Shown here piece by piece: positions 1 through 11,151 of a stretch of 64,000 bases of DNA. Numbering within the stretch: the stretch's first letter is position 1; each line of letters opens with the position of its first letter. Source of the stretch: Ascarosepion bandense (taxonomy: Eukaryota; Mollusca; Cephalopoda; Sepiida; Sepiidae); the NCBI GenBank assembly GCA_037127315.1, contig JBBBDQ010001270.1, positions 5,667,501-5,731,500 of the forward strand, written 5' to 3'. The translations under genes and the position numbers were made by a program. The notes beneath the pieces were generated by a model. That model worked only from the letters and a program-made list of their open reading frames with translations, ran no database searches and was not told the DNA's origin.

Positions 1-340
1 AAGTGTTGATAAAAAGTAAATAGAAATAAGTAAGTCCGAACGGTACAGTTACGCTGCTTGTTGCCTGACTAGTAGCTGGATTTAACTTTAGCTGTCATTC
101 TTAACTGCCGTGCAGCAGGCAATTATATAGTAAGAAGAAGAGTCCATTTCTAGTAGGAAGGTACCATAACAGTTTAAACTTCTCATTAAATAAAACACTT
201 TCTCTTAAAGAACGGCAGTATCTTTACGTTGATTGTGCCTTTCGTTTAGAATAAATGGTATCAGTGTTCGTTCGAATCAATCTTCCGTTTCTTTGGAAGG
301 AACTTCTAATAAAGAACCCTGCTCTAACGCTAACATATAT
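1..340. other. No recognised feature
   Basis: AT-rich sequence with no convincing coding frame, repeat match inside the window or RNA motif that I can see. Confidence 0.5.
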
Positions 341-512
341 ACCACCGGCCATAATGATTAGGCAACCTCAATGTTTTAAAAAATGGTGTATTTCATACTA
401 TTTTTTAGTATTTATGGCCAAGTGAATAATTGTAAATGAAAATAGAATAGTTCTTTTGATATTATTACTTTGCAAAATTTTACAAGGCAAGTAGCGACAA
501 TTTAGCCATTGC
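341..512 (+). mobile_element. MITE family A, partial copy
   Basis: Begins with the family's terminal motif ACCGGCCATAATGATTAGG and continues into its sub-terminal block (a TTTAGTATTTATGGCCAAGTG segment shared with the copies at 543, 51642, 58895 and 60226). The other end is missing. Reversed, it matches 59379-59540, including a short central block. The TA-rich flank and terminal inverted repeats suggest a non-autonomous Tc1/mariner-type element. Confidence 0.7.
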
Positions 513-542
513 ACACTGTAGATTTGCTATTTTATATCTACA

Positions 543-1293
543 TATACACCACCGGCCATAATTATTAGGCAACCTCAGTGTTTTAAAAAAATGGTGTATT
601 TCATACTATTTTTTAGTATTTATGGCCAAGTGAATAATTGTAAATGAAAATAGAATGATTCTTTTATTAATATTGCACAATAACATGTGCATCAAATGAA
701 TTTATAAATATTTAATATTTTTATTATAATCGTGTCGCCCCAAGCAAGGTATTTTACTGCCACTGTTGTGCAGGGGGTTATAGAAGGAATGTCATGAGGA
801 GTGATAGGTTGCAGGGGGTGTCAGGAGGGGAATAGAAGAGGGAAGAGAGTACTAATGAGACTGGGATGGATGTAGAAAAGCATGAGAGAGAGAGGATGTA
901 AGTTAGTGAGACAGGAGATGACTATTGACTTTACATGTAAATTCTTGGAGATTGTAACTGTCAGGAAAGCAAGTATGCGGAAGAGAATTCCACAGGCGGG
1001 AAGTGCGAGAAAAGAAGCTACTGGAGTAGAATTTGCGTTTACAATTTATTGGTTTCGCAGTAAAAGGGTGGGACCTAGTTGACCTATATTGCAGTTTCAT
1101 CAATGAAAGAATGAAGAAAATTTTGGGTAATTCGGATAAGTTCATCTTTGCATCTTTGCCTTGTAAAATTTTGCAAAGTAATAATAACAAAAGAACCATT
1201 CTATTTTTATTTGGCAATGAATACTAAAAATAGGATGAAATACATAATTTCTTTTAAAAAAAACTGGGTTAGCCTAATAATTAAGGCTGGTAG
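543..1293 (+). mobile_element. MITE family A, complete copy split by a LINE end
   Basis: The left terminal repeat (ACCGGCCATAATTATTAGG) starts near 549 and the inverted partner (CCTAATAATTAAGGCTGGT) ends near 1293. Compared with the uninterrupted copy at 58895-59358, 543-722 and 1081-1293 are collinear and 723-1080 is extra sequence. No transposase remains. Confidence 0.8.
723..1080 (-). mobile_element. LINE-D 3' end inserted in a MITE
   Basis: Read on the minus strand this is the 3' end of a non-LTR retrotransposon. It encodes the last ~60 residues of a reverse-transcriptase polyprotein, with the C-terminal blocks SFFSRTSRLWNSLP and FPDSYNLQEF typical of LINE RT tails, then a 3' UTR ending in a short A-rich tail (plus-strand T run near 725). 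It is 5'-truncated and sits exactly at the breakpoint of the host MITE. Other copies: 2265, 33388, 35606, 39590 and 62186. Confidence 0.75.
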
Positions 1294-2264
1294 AGAATAC
1301 ACAGTATCACTTTCTTTGGTTAAAGACTAATTTTGCACAATTAGTTTAGGTTCATTTCATATTTCAACATTTCTTCTGATCTATGTTAAGAAGTTGATAG
1401 AAATGAAAATATTTGCAATTGACCACTTTATAGACGTCACTGAAACAGATGTTAAACAGTTCTATCTTCTTTCTTTCGTAGGTCTTGTTTTTCTACACAA
1501 TCAAAAGGGGATAGTTTAATATTCATGAGGTATTGGCAGGAGACGCTAAACACATTTGTCTGCGCGTATTTCTTTCGTGTTTATAGTTAAACCCCCGTCT
1601 AATGAACATTTCTCTTAATAATAATTTTCAAAATAATTCAGCGGACGATGTTATTTCATTTAATTTATTGAAATTGGATTTTTGTTGATTATCTTCCTGG
1701 GTTTGTGTCTGAAAAATGTTACTTTTACCGTGATTGCTGCGTTTTCTTGGCCTTTTACCTGAGATCAAAGTTTAGTATCTGTTCATATCAGCTTAATATG
1801 ATACTCATTCTTCTTCTCTCATTCATTTTCCCACTGAAACTGTTGTGGATCCGGGTGAGGAACCACACAAAATAATGAACAACAAAACAGATATTTGTGA
1901 TAGAAAAATAGGTTATATTAAGTGTTAATATACAAACTGGAACGCAGGTTAGTAATCCAGGAATACTATTAGTAAGGAATATATATATATAAATCTTGAA
2001 GTGAAGCTGTGTCTGAAATAGTATATCCGTGTAATATTATTCTGGCTGAGTGGAGCTCAGAGGTACTATGCCAGCTGATGCGGTGTAACTTCGGTATCAT
2101 TCGGTAATTTATGGATCAGTCCCGATGTCTCTAACGGATCTCTACGGTTCTCCACTGTGCCTATTATCGTAGGAGTATATGTACACTCACGTCGAGTCCA
2201 TTATCATAGAAAAGAGGAGATCCCACAACAGAAACCATATAATGTCTTCGCCCCACGATCACAA
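1294..2264. other. No recognised feature
   Basis: AT-rich, no supported gene. A short TA run lies near 1980. Small open frames here have no recognisable motif. Confidence 0.5.
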
Positions 2265-2912
2265 CAGGGAATTATTTTCAAATCTATTGCTGCATCTACT
2301 GCTAGGAATGTTGTGTCACTGTGTCAAGCCAGACAGTTTTTCTCGATTGAATCCATCTTACACATTTACAGATTCGTCCGTACATAGAATACTGTTGCAG
2401 TACTTAGTCAAGTGCTCCAGCTATTCATCTCGAGGTTCTCGACAAAATCCAAAAAGGGATCTGCAATAAAATCGATCCTGACTTGGTATCACGACTTCAA
2501 TCACTTTCTTATCAACGTGATTCTCTTTGTCTTTTCTACAAATATTTTCATGGCAACAACTCCGACAAGCATTTTTACCCTGGTTTCCCGACAACCTGGA
2601 TTTAAACGTTCTACTAGAACAGCATCTAGGTCCCACCTTTTTACTGTTAAAATAGTTAACTCTTCTACTCTAACAGTTTTTTGCCACATTTCCCACCTGT
2701 GGAACTCCCTTCGTTTTGCTTGCTTTCGTGATAGCTACAATCAGTAAAACTTTAAATGCAACGTCAATTGTCTTCGATCTTCTTGAATCTCATTTATCTT
2801 TTATTCTTTCTTCAACAACCCCGTAACCTTTTTTCTCTCATTGTAACACCCTGCGTACTAGTGGCAGTTCAGGCTTGCTTGTGGTGAAATGTTTAGAAAA
2901 TATTATGAGGTA
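2265..2912 (+). pseudogene. LINE-D reverse transcriptase C-terminus, decayed
   Basis: Pieced together across several frames, this reads as the thumb/C-terminal region of a non-LTR retrotransposon RT. A block like CQARQFFSIESILHIY is followed by a remnant of LDKIQKR, then LCLFYKYFHG, and finally HLWNSL with FRDSYN. Frameshifts and stops break it in at least three places. The 3' UTR (CCCTGCG... then GCTTGTGGTGAAATG) matches the LINE-D copies at 33388 and 35606. It extends further upstream than the other copies and so shows more of the RT C-terminal region. Not functional. Confidence 0.65.
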
Positions 2913-3598
2913 TTGACAGGACATAATGGTCGTGCTAACTAACGAAGAGAAAAAGAGTTAGAATTATAATATAAAATAATAAACCAGAAATTTGCATTTT
3001 ATTATACAAATCCCTTTCTTATTAATCTGTATTTTGACCACACAGTATCGAACCTGTAGATACATGACCCCAGCTCCCTACTCTATCACCACATGACAAA
3101 CGCGCCTATTGGCTGGCCCCAGCACCCGGAAATTAATTAAAAATTTCCCGCCCTTCAATTATATTGACATTCAAGTAAGGCGTGTAGCTATCCAATTAAG
3201 AGAGTAATTAATTAATTAATCGACTGATTAATTGATTTAAGTAAACACTCGGGCCATTTAGAAACCAAATTGATAATCAGATTTCACAATTTTCAAGGTA
3301 CATATTTGAAGAGAGTGGGTCGGGAGTTGTCTGGCTAGAGGTACCAAATAGTAGAAAATAATAATGTGGTCCTTAAACGATAATTATATATCAAAAATGA
3401 ATATTTTTCTCTTGTTATTATTAAGAGGAAGCCTTTTCAAGTCATTGGAAATTCGATTTAAATAACAGTTTAGTTCATATTCCAAAACGCCCGCAGATTA
3501 ATCTTGTGTGCGATTTTCGATCTACAATGATTATATGAAACTATCAATTTTAAAAGGTCATCGCTATTTCGGGGTTGGTTTGTAAGATTTGCGGATGT
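2913..3598. other. No recognised feature
   Basis: Mostly AT-rich. A slightly GC-richer island (about 3050-3145) includes a CCAAT-type motif on the minus strand, but no transcript evidence can be read from sequence. Confidence 0.4.
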
Positions 3599-3735
3599 GT
3601 GGGTAGTGCAATGGGCACCGCATGTGTTTGAATTACAGTCGTGTTGGTTACATTCACTTCCGTGCAAAACCCTTTTAGGAAAGGTATAAATCTATCTTTT
3701 AGCCCTCATCTATTGGTTAAATAGTAGGAGTTGTA
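3599..3735 (+). mobile_element. SINE-B, degenerate fragment
   Basis: Recognised from the order of SINE-B blocks: GTGCAATGGG (A-box area), TTTGAATTAC (B-box area), CATTCACTT, GGAAAGGTATAAAT and GGTTAAATAGTAGGA. The 3' half is missing. Confidence 0.6.
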
Positions 3736-4367
3736 TAGAAAAATCATTCTATTCCAAAATAAAATTCATAATGCAATATTCACTCACAAAAGGTATTGTT
3801 TCAGATTTAATTAATCCACAAAGGGTTGATAAGCCGTAAAAAACAAACCGATCAAAATATCAAGGGCTGTATTTATTCTAGGTCTAGAAAGTATTCGGGT
3901 TCCTGAATCTGACGTTGTCACTGTATCTTATTTGACTTCGTATGTGGCTCTGTTTGTTTTGATTGGAATTCGGAAGTGAATCGAATCGTCTGCAGTCTCA
4001 CATTTGTTTCCATCGTTTTCTTGGTACTAATACAGTAAAATTGTCCTGTCTTTTTCTCTTGCTGAAAATTCCTAGATATTTTTTCACTGACAGAACCATT
4101 TCTTCTCGTGGTGTTAAATACAGCACATCTAGTATGAACTGTCTAATTTTATTACTTTTAATAAAAAATTCTATTAACTACTTGTTAGTAAAAGAGCGAG
4201 AGGTAGTGAGTCAAAATGAGATTTCCAGTTAGTTTTACTTGCCAATTTCTAGCAGTTACAGGTGCGCGAATTTGCTATGACGCAACTATTCTTACTGAAA
4301 AATTTGACGGATAAATTCCTATTATAAAAAATATCTTCTTCCTAACTGGTGTTTATGTTCAACAATT
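3736..4367. other. No recognised feature
   Basis: No repeat shared with the rest of the window and no motif-bearing open frame seen. The open frame at 3963-4232 lacks any recognisable domain. Confidence 0.4.
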
Positions 4368-4505
4368 CACGGTCGAATAGAACGAACACAAGCACTGATA
4401 CCACTAGCAATTGAAATGCAAATGAAAGATATACTCGTCCAAAATGAATAATACTTAACAATGTTTCATCTAATCCAAATTCCAGATAATATTACTATTA
4501 GTAAT

Positions 4506-5879
4506 CTTCTTCTTCTTCTATGTGCCCTGTCCCTTCAGGACGTAGGCGATCATGGATCTCCACGTCTCTCTATCCCTTGTGGCTCTTAGTATGTTTGCTC
4601 CTGTTGCTCCTGGCAACCCCCGTTCCGTCATCCACCTGATCAGACTCTGCAGATATGTTATCCGCTGCCTTCCTCTGTCTCTCCTTCCTTCTATCTGTCC
4701 AGTCAGTATCAGGTCCTCCAGGCTCTCCTTCCTCATTGCGTGTCCCAGGAACTTCAGTTGTCTCTTCCTGATGCTCAGCATCAATTTCCTTTTTGTTGCC
4801 ATTCTTTCTAACACTTCGTCGTTGCTTGTATGCTCAGTCCACGATATACGTAGCATCCTTCTGTAGAACCACATTTCGGCCGCTTCCAGTTTTGTCCTCA
4901 TTTTCGATGATATTGTCCAGCATTCACAGCCGTACTGAAGAACTGACATCACGTAGCATTCTAGCACTCTTTTCTTCGTTTCTATTGAGATCTTCCTGTG
5001 TGTTAGTATTTTGCTCAGCTTCTGGAACGCGTCCTTTGCCATGCCAATTCGCCTTCGGATCTCCGTGTCGCACTTTCCATCTCCTGTTAGAACACTTCCT
5101 AGGTACTTAAATTCTTGGACTTGTTTGATTCTGTTATCCCCCACCTGTATTTGGCATTTTGGGTTGTATCTTTTGCTGATGACCATGCACTCAGTTTTCT
5201 TAAAGTTTATTTGTAGTCCTTTCTTGTCACTCTCCACTGCTACTTTCTGTATGAGATCTTGCAGTTTCCTTTCCGTGTCCGCAATCAGTACTGTATCGTC
5301 CGCGTATCTTATGTTGTTCAGGTTGTGGCCTCCAATAATAAATCCTGGTGTGTCATCTAGGGTCCTCAAAATATTCTCGCTGTATAGGTTGAACAAATCC
5401 GGTGAAAAGACACATCCTTGTCTTACGCCTTTTTCTATCTTTGTGTATCTACTGAGGTCGTTACCTGTCCGTATGCAGGCCGTTTGCTGCCAGTAGAGAT
5501 TCTTGATTATTCTTATATCTTTGCCGAAAATGTCGAGGTTGCCTATCATTTCCATCAATTCTTTGTGTCGTATTTTGTCGAATGCTTTCGCGTAATCAAT
5601 GAAGCATAGGTACAAGTCTTTCTTCATTTGTAATGCCCTTTCAGAGAGCATCCTAATCATGAATATGGCGTTCCTTGTTCCAGTGTCTTTGACGAACCCG
5701 CACTGTTCCTGCCCTATCTCTGGCCTGATTCTGCTTCTCGCTCTATTCATCAGGATTCTGACAATCAGTTTTGTGATGTGACTCATTAAGCTGATAGTTC
5801 TGTGTAGTTCACACTCGTTTGCACCTGGTTTCTTCGGCAGTGCTATAAATATCGACTTGCATAGGTCGTCTGGTATTAT
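4506..5879 (-). mobile_element. RTE-like LINE, 5'-truncated, recent insertion
   Basis: A minus-strand non-LTR element. Its right limit is defined by comparison with the empty site in the inverted arm at 10470-11085. The 5' end is truncated inside the RT domain. The 3' end is a (GAA)n tail, seen as CTTCTTCTTC at 4506, which is the 3' terminus shared by the other copies at 15534, 22138, 27655 and 49330. No clear target-site duplication is visible. Confidence 0.85.
4518..5877 (-). CDS. Non-LTR (RTE-like) reverse transcriptase, 5'-partial but intact frame
   Basis: Open frame of about 450 codons running from the truncation point to a TAG just before the (GAA)n tail; the annotated Met at 5786 is internal to the original protein. 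The order of blocks is that of a [15 protein letters not shown] and [12 protein letters not shown] (fingers), [28 protein letters not shown] (palm, first catalytic Asp), [28 protein letters not shown] (catalytic YADD), [20 protein letters not shown], then the C-terminal [14 protein letters not shown] and [14 protein letters not shown] blocks typical of RTE-like polyproteins. The endonuclease is missing. The frame is undamaged, so the insertion is likely young, but the fragment cannot be autonomous. Clade assignment rests on remembered family patterns. Confidence 0.85.
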
Positions 5880-6018
5880 ACTACTGGTAAAAATAAAGCA
5901 ATTGAAGAGCAGATGAAAGATATCCTAATAACAAATGAATAGTGTTTCAAAATTCTTGCTTCATCTAATATAAATTTGAGATAAGTCTATTCTGTCTGGA
6001 TGTGCGTTGTGGTACAGG

Positions 6019-6327
6019 ATGGGCGTTGTGGTACAGTGAATATCGGCTCGGAACGAGAAGCCGGGGAGCCGAGTTCGAATTCCAGCTGAATCCATTGTAT
6101 TCACTTACGCGCAAATACCCTTGGGAAAGGTATTAATCCGTCTCTTCCTTCCAGTTATGGGTTAAATAGCAGGACAGATTGGGTTCTATAGCCTTGGTCG
6201 GCAACCAATCTACCGCAGAAAGTAATGGCAACCTACTGCGGGATAATCTTCTGCCCAGTCAGTCATGTCTCTTTCGAGACATAATCGCCCAAGCGTGTAT
6301 CATGTATGGCACTTAACTGACTGATTG
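6019..6327 (+). mobile_element. SINE-B copy, full length
   Basis: tRNA-derived SINE. An A-box-like TTGTGGTACAGTGAATATC is followed ~40 bases later by the B box GAGTTCGAATTCC. The body has conserved blocks (GGGAAAGGTATTAATCC, TATGGGTTAAATAG, GTCTACCGCAGAAAG type, CTGCGGGATAATCTTCTG) and a 3' hairpin CATGTCTC-TTTC-GAGACAT, ending TTAACTGACTGA. A second partial head (6003-6018) precedes it, also present in the inverted-arm copy. Pol III would drive transcription. Confidence 0.9.
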
Positions 6328-6357
6328 CGCGAAAATTCAAGACTTATAAGAGACGTT

Positions 6358-7130
6358 ATTTGGTTTCATTGAAAGAAAGAAAGAAAGGGAGGAGCGAAGA
6401 AAAAAGAAAGATAGATATGAAAGTATTTAACCTCTTCTGTAGATACCTCCAATAAATTGCTGGAAAAAAAGAAAAAAACAAAAAATGTATTTGGTTTCAT
6501 TGAAAGAAAGAAAGAAAGAAAGGGAGGAGCGAAGAAAAAAGAAAGATAGATATGAAAGTATTTAACCTCTTCTGTAGATACCTCCAATAAATTGCTGGAA
6601 AAAAAGAAAAAAACAAAAAATGTATTTGGTTTCATTGAAAGAAAGAAAGAAAGGGAGGAGCGAAGAAAAAAGAAAGATAGATATGAAAGTATTTAACCTC
6701 TTCTGTAGATACCTCCAATAAATTGCTGGAAAAAAAGAAAAAACAAAGAATGTATTTGGTTTCATTGAAAGAAAGAAAGAAAGGGAGGAGCGAAGAAAAA
6801 AGAAAGATAGATATGAAAGTATTTAACCTCTTCTGTAGATACCTCCAATAAATTGCTGGAAAAAAAGAAAAAACAAAAAATGTATTTGGTTTCATTGAAA
6901 GAAAGAAAGAAAGGGAGGAGCGAAGAAAAAAGAAAGATAGATATGAAAGTATTTAACCTCTTCTGTAGATACCTCCAATAAATTGCTGGAAAAAAAGAAA
7001 AAACAAAAAATGTATTTGGTTTCATTGAAAGAAAGAAAGAAAGGGAGGAGCGAAGAAAAAAGAAAGATAGATATGAAAGTATTTAACCTCTTCTGTAGAT
7101 ACCTCCAATAAATTGCTGGAAAAAAAGAAA
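6358..7130 (+). repeat. Six tandem ~130 bp repeats
   Basis: Units begin with ATTTGGTTTCATTGAAAG at about 6358, 6489, 6624, 6754, 6884 and 7014. Spacing is 130-135 bp and identity is nearly complete; differences are mostly in the copy number of GAAA and the A-run length. Each unit contains CTCTTCTGTAGATACCTCC and AATTGCTGGAA. The same GATACCTCC...TGCTGAA segment recurs once at 7863-7890 in family F, so the array seems to be an expansion of family F sequence. Overlapping minus-strand open frames through the array are a by-product of the repeat, not genes. Confidence 0.95.
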
Positions 7131-10100
7131 AAAAAAGCTTAGAACGAAGAAAAAAAAGCCCCACGTATAATAAAAACGAACTTTTTCCCATCAAAATGTT
7201 TATGTTATTATTAAGAGGAAAGATCAAAGTATTTTTTTAATTATTTTTAAAATGCTTTTAATTCCTTCTATAACGTTCGAAATTTTGGTAAAAACCATGT
7301 TTTGATTTTAGTTAGAGGGTAAACAAATCGTTACGAGCGTTTGCAGTGGAAAATGTAATAGTACCTAACTTGTTTTTTGTTGTTATTTTTTTGTTTTGTT
7401 TTGTTTTATTCTTTCTGGTGAAAAATATTTATTTGAAAATTCTTGCAAAAATCAAACAATAGTCGGATTTTAATAAAAATTTCAGGGCTTATTCCCAAAT
7501 GAATGACATTATTTTTGAAATTCATACTTTTAAAAAATTTAAGTAAGAATTTTTTAAAAATCTGTTATCACCACTCCACATAAATTCATTAAATTTTAAG
7601 ATATTAAATTTTCTTAAATTGGGTTTATTAGTTAAACGCAGGGAATGTGAATCATTTACTATGTTTTTCAAACATTTGGCCTTTATTTCCGAAATTCTGC
7701 TTCCAATAGTAAAATAAAAGTTGCAATAAAACTATATGGTCTAAAGAAAAAAATCGATTAATAATGAAATTTCAAAATAATTGTTTTCATTTTTTATTAT
7801 AATAATTTATAAAGTTTGAAAAATATTTTTAAAATACTTTAAAGATTTCTTGGGGTTAGGTGAGATACCTCCACAAAATCGCTGAAAAATCTGCATAGTA
7901 TGAAGTAAAAAGGCTCCAATCTAAATAAAAACAAAGTTTTATCGGTAAAATTTTTATGTTATTATTAAGAGGATAGATTAAAGTATTTTGATTATTATTT
8001 AAAATTATTTAATTTTTTGTAACATGTTCGAAATATTGGTAGAAATCTTGTTTTTCTTTCGTCCCTGAGTGACACAATTTTTACAAGAGTTTATTACGGA
8101 ACGACAAATCGGAAAGCCGAGTTGAAATCCCAGCTAAATTCCTTGCATTTACTTACGCACAAATACCCTGGGAAAGGTATTAGTCCATCTCCTCCCTCCA
8201 GTTATGGGTTAAATAACAGGACAGATAAGGTTCTACAGCCTTTCTTTCTGCAGTAGACTGGTTGCCAGCCAAGGCTATAGAAACCAATGTGTCCTGTTAT
8301 TTAACCCATAACTGGAGGGAAGTTACGGATTAATACCTTTCCCAAGAGTATTTGCACGTAAGTGAACGCAAGCTTTTTTTCAAAATTAGCACATTTGTAG
8401 AAACTCTGCTCCGAATTGCGAAAACAAAAATGCAATAAAACTATGCTATTTTTATTTAGAGAAACTTTTAATTAGTTTTATAAACAATATATATTCAAGA
8501 TATCATAGTATGAAAAGAAAAAAATTGAATGAATGATGAAGTTTTACAAGAACTGTTTTCTTTTTCATTACTTTTTATTATATTAATGTATAAATTTTCA
8601 AAAATCTTTTACAATTTCCTCCTTCATAGTTAACACTAGGGTGTTAAATTAATGCATGAAGACTACATTTACTAATCGAAAATTGAAAAAATTAATTCAA
8701 ATAATATAGCCCATCGATTTTTAAAATAGCTAAAACAATTTAATAGTATGCATATGATGACCCGTATTTTCTTTTAACTGCTGGCCGAACATGATATATA
8801 TCATAAAAACGTTATGTGTTTCAAAGGTTGCACTTCACACAGGAAAACAAAAAAAAATATATAAACATTTTGGAGGGTACAATTCTTGCATCTTGCTTCT
8901 GTGTTTCCTATCCACTACGTTTCAACATTCAACGGATTTTGCAAATTATCCCTTCAAAATTTAAAGCAAGGGTATATTTTAATTCATAATTTTCTAATTT
9001 CGTTAAAAAAAAAGGAATTGTGAAATTCACAATTTGTGGACGTATCTAAAAAGAATATGAAAAATAGATATTAAAAATCAAAATTAATAAATCCCACAGC
9101 ATTTAATAAATTATTTAGTTACCTCTGCCTTTATATAATTTCATTCTGTTATTAAATTGTAAATTTTTAAAGGAAAGTTTTATATTATTTAAATTTTTAT
9201 TTTTCATAAAACCTCTTCAAACGTAAGGCTATAAAGTTAAACTAACTAAAATTCTATACAACATTGGATAATTGCTGAAAATATTGTTAATTCTTTTATT
9301 TTAAAATATAGTTAAAAATAAAAAACGAAGCGTACAATGAAAATTATGTCAAATTCGTCTTCCATACTAAACATTTGTTGACGGCTTCCCTCTGTCATAT
9401 CAATTGTCGCCTCTGGTAAGACGATGACGACCCCGATACCTAGGCTACTGTAATTAAGAAACTCTTTTATAGTACATTTCAGGCAGTAAGCAAGTAACTC
9501 TAGTTTCAAAACATTAAAGTAAGTTTAAATTCACTAATTTGATTAAAATAAAGTGTCAGTGAGGTATATTTTATTTTTTCAAAATTCTTTGAAACCGATA
9601 AATAGGTTACCGTAATGAAGAAGCGCTTTTATAGTACGTTTCAGGATGTAAGCAAGTAATTCTTGTTTCAAATCAGAATAAGGTAAGTTTAAATTCGCTA
9701 ATTTGAATAAAATAAAGTGTCAGTAAGGTATATTTTATTTTTGCAAAATTTTTTAAAACCGAAAATTGGCTTCTGTTTACACAATGTGTCGATCGATGAA
9801 AAATGGCCGAAAACTTGAAATTTTTTTAAATAAAAAAATTTTAGATCCCGATCAAAATACACCAGAGTATTTTGCTTACTGGAATTAGTAAATTAATTTT
9901 AAGTTTAATTGAAAGCCAAAAAGCTTTGTCACTTGTGATTGCCATATACTTAACATATCTCGCATCTGTCAAGCTGTCATGACATTTTAATAAAGTTCAA
10001 CACCATGATTAAGAAAAGGTTTATTCTAAATTTCATGCTATAAATAAGTAATACTTGTGTAAATCAGATTAATTTAACATTAAATTTACCAATTTATCAA

Positions 10101-10464
10101 AGATGATGTGTTACAGAAGTATATTTTATTCTTGCATAATTTTTAAAACTGAGAATTAACTTTTGTTTACAAATGTGGTGATCACTCAAAAATATCCAAA
10201 AAATTTAAAAATCTAAAAAGAAAAATGAAAAATTTTAGATTCCAACCAATATAACTTGTGTTTGAATTACACCAGAGTATTTTGCTTATTGGAAATAGTA
10301 AAATTAATCATTTAGCTGTTAATTAAAACCAAAATAAAAGTTTCGGGAAAAGTTTTTTTATTTTTAAAAAAATCAGCTTAAATGTTAGTTATCGAAAATG
10401 AGGAGAGGTTTCCACTCATCCTCATCAATAACGGATAATTTCGTTTTGATCCCATGGAAAGACG
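7131..10464 (+). repeat. Family F, AT-rich dispersed repeat (unclassified)
   Basis: Long AT-rich sequence with no coding capacity. Much of it is collinear with 35160-36780: both contain a TGTTTATGTTATT...TTAAGA block, CGAAATTTTGGTAAAAA, AAATCGTTACGAG, an ATTAATAATGAAATTT block, CTAATCGAAAATTGAA, TTTCATGCTATAAATAAG, AACTTTTGTTTACAAATG and GTTAGTTATCGAAAATGAG. Some blocks recur internally (7185 and 7945; 9440 and 9620), so the family has internal tandem structure. A SINE-B hairpin is inserted at 8095-8370. I cannot assign a class; no transposase or RT is visible. Confidence 0.65.
8095..8370. mobile_element. Head-to-head SINE-B fragments forming a long hairpin
   Basis: 8095-8240 is a plus-strand SINE-B fragment running into a short stretch and then 8245-8370, the reverse complement of nearly the same segment. 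Matching pieces are GGGAAAGGTATTAGTCC against GGATTAATACCTTTCCC and TATGGGTTAAATAACAGGAC against its complement. The arms are about 125 bp with almost no loop. Confidence 0.85.
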
Positions 10465-10469
10465 AAATA

Positions 10470-11085
10470 CATGTCAAAGACTGCTATACGTGATGACTGT
10501 CACATGTCAGTTGACTGCTATACGTGATACACGCTTGGGCGATCATGTCTCTTTCGAGACATGACTGACTGGGCAGAAGATTATCCCGCAGTAGGTTGCC
10601 ATTGCTTTCTGCGGTAGACTGGTTGCCGACCAAGGCTATAGAACCCAATCTGTCCTGCTATTTAACCCATAACTGGAAGGAAGAGACGGATTAATACCTT
10701 TCCCAAGGGTATTTGCGCGTAAGTGAATACAATGGATTCAGCTGGAATTCGAACTCGGCTCCCCGGCTTCTCGTTCGGAGCCGATATCCACTGTACCACA
10801 ACGCACATCCTGTACCACAACGCACATCCAGACAGAATAGACTTATCTCAAATTTATATTAGATGAAGCAAGCATTTTGAAACACTATTCATTTGTTATT
10901 AGGATATCTTTCATCTGCACTTCAATTGCTTTATTTTTACCAGTAGTATTACTAATAGTAATATTATCTGGAATTTGGATTAGATGAAACATTGTTAAGT
11001 ATTATTCATTTTGGACGAGTATATCTTTCATTTGCATTTCAATTGCTAGTGGTATCAGTGCTTGTGTTCGTTCTATTCGACCGTG
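10470..11085 (-). repeat. Right arm of the inverted repeat pair, with SINE-B
   Basis: Reverse complement of 4368-4505 + 5880-6327. It includes a full SINE-B copy on the minus strand (about 10500-10815) with the same doubled 5' end as its partner, and it lacks the LINE. At 10941-10960 the uninterrupted site reads CAGTAGTATTACTAATAGTA. Its SINE hairpin has the opposite loop orientation to the left arm. Confidence 0.85.
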
Positions 11086-11091
11086 CACTTA

Positions 11092-11151
11092 GGTGAATAC
11101 AATGGATTTCAACTGGAATTCGAATCCATTGTATTCACTTTAGCGCAAATA
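11092..11151. mobile_element. Short SINE-B palindrome
   Basis: A minus-strand piece (GTGAATACAATGGAT, then CTGGAATTCGAA) is fused to a plus-strand piece (TCCATTGTATTCACTT, then AGCGCAAATAC), giving a small inverted junction. Confidence 0.6.

Larger units (their letters stand above)
4368..6327 (+). repeat. Left arm of a ~600 bp inverted repeat pair
   Basis: 4368-4505 plus 5880-6327 is a near-identical reverse complement of about 10470-11085. In one ~108-base stretch I count two mismatches. The arm consists of unique-looking sequence plus a SINE-B copy; both arms share an unusual duplicated SINE 5' end. The only large difference is a LINE at 4506-5879, present here and absent from the right arm. 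Confidence 0.85.

Noticed and set aside
1990..2030. Hammerhead-like CTTGAAG...GAAA near a TA run
   Set aside because: Core bases are wrong and no helix II can form.
6019..6095. Functional tRNA genes at the SINE heads
   Set aside because: A and B boxes are present but no cloverleaf with paired acceptor stem can be made, and the units continue into a shared SINE body.
6366..7227. Series of overlapping minus-strand frames rich in Phe, Ser and Lys
   Set aside because: They are the same 130 bp tandem repeat read in shifted frames; no start context, domain or codon pattern of a gene.
8740..9530. Possible gene in AT-rich 9 kb region (65-codon minus-strand frame)
   Set aside because: Lies in family F, which is repetitive and non-coding in its second copy.
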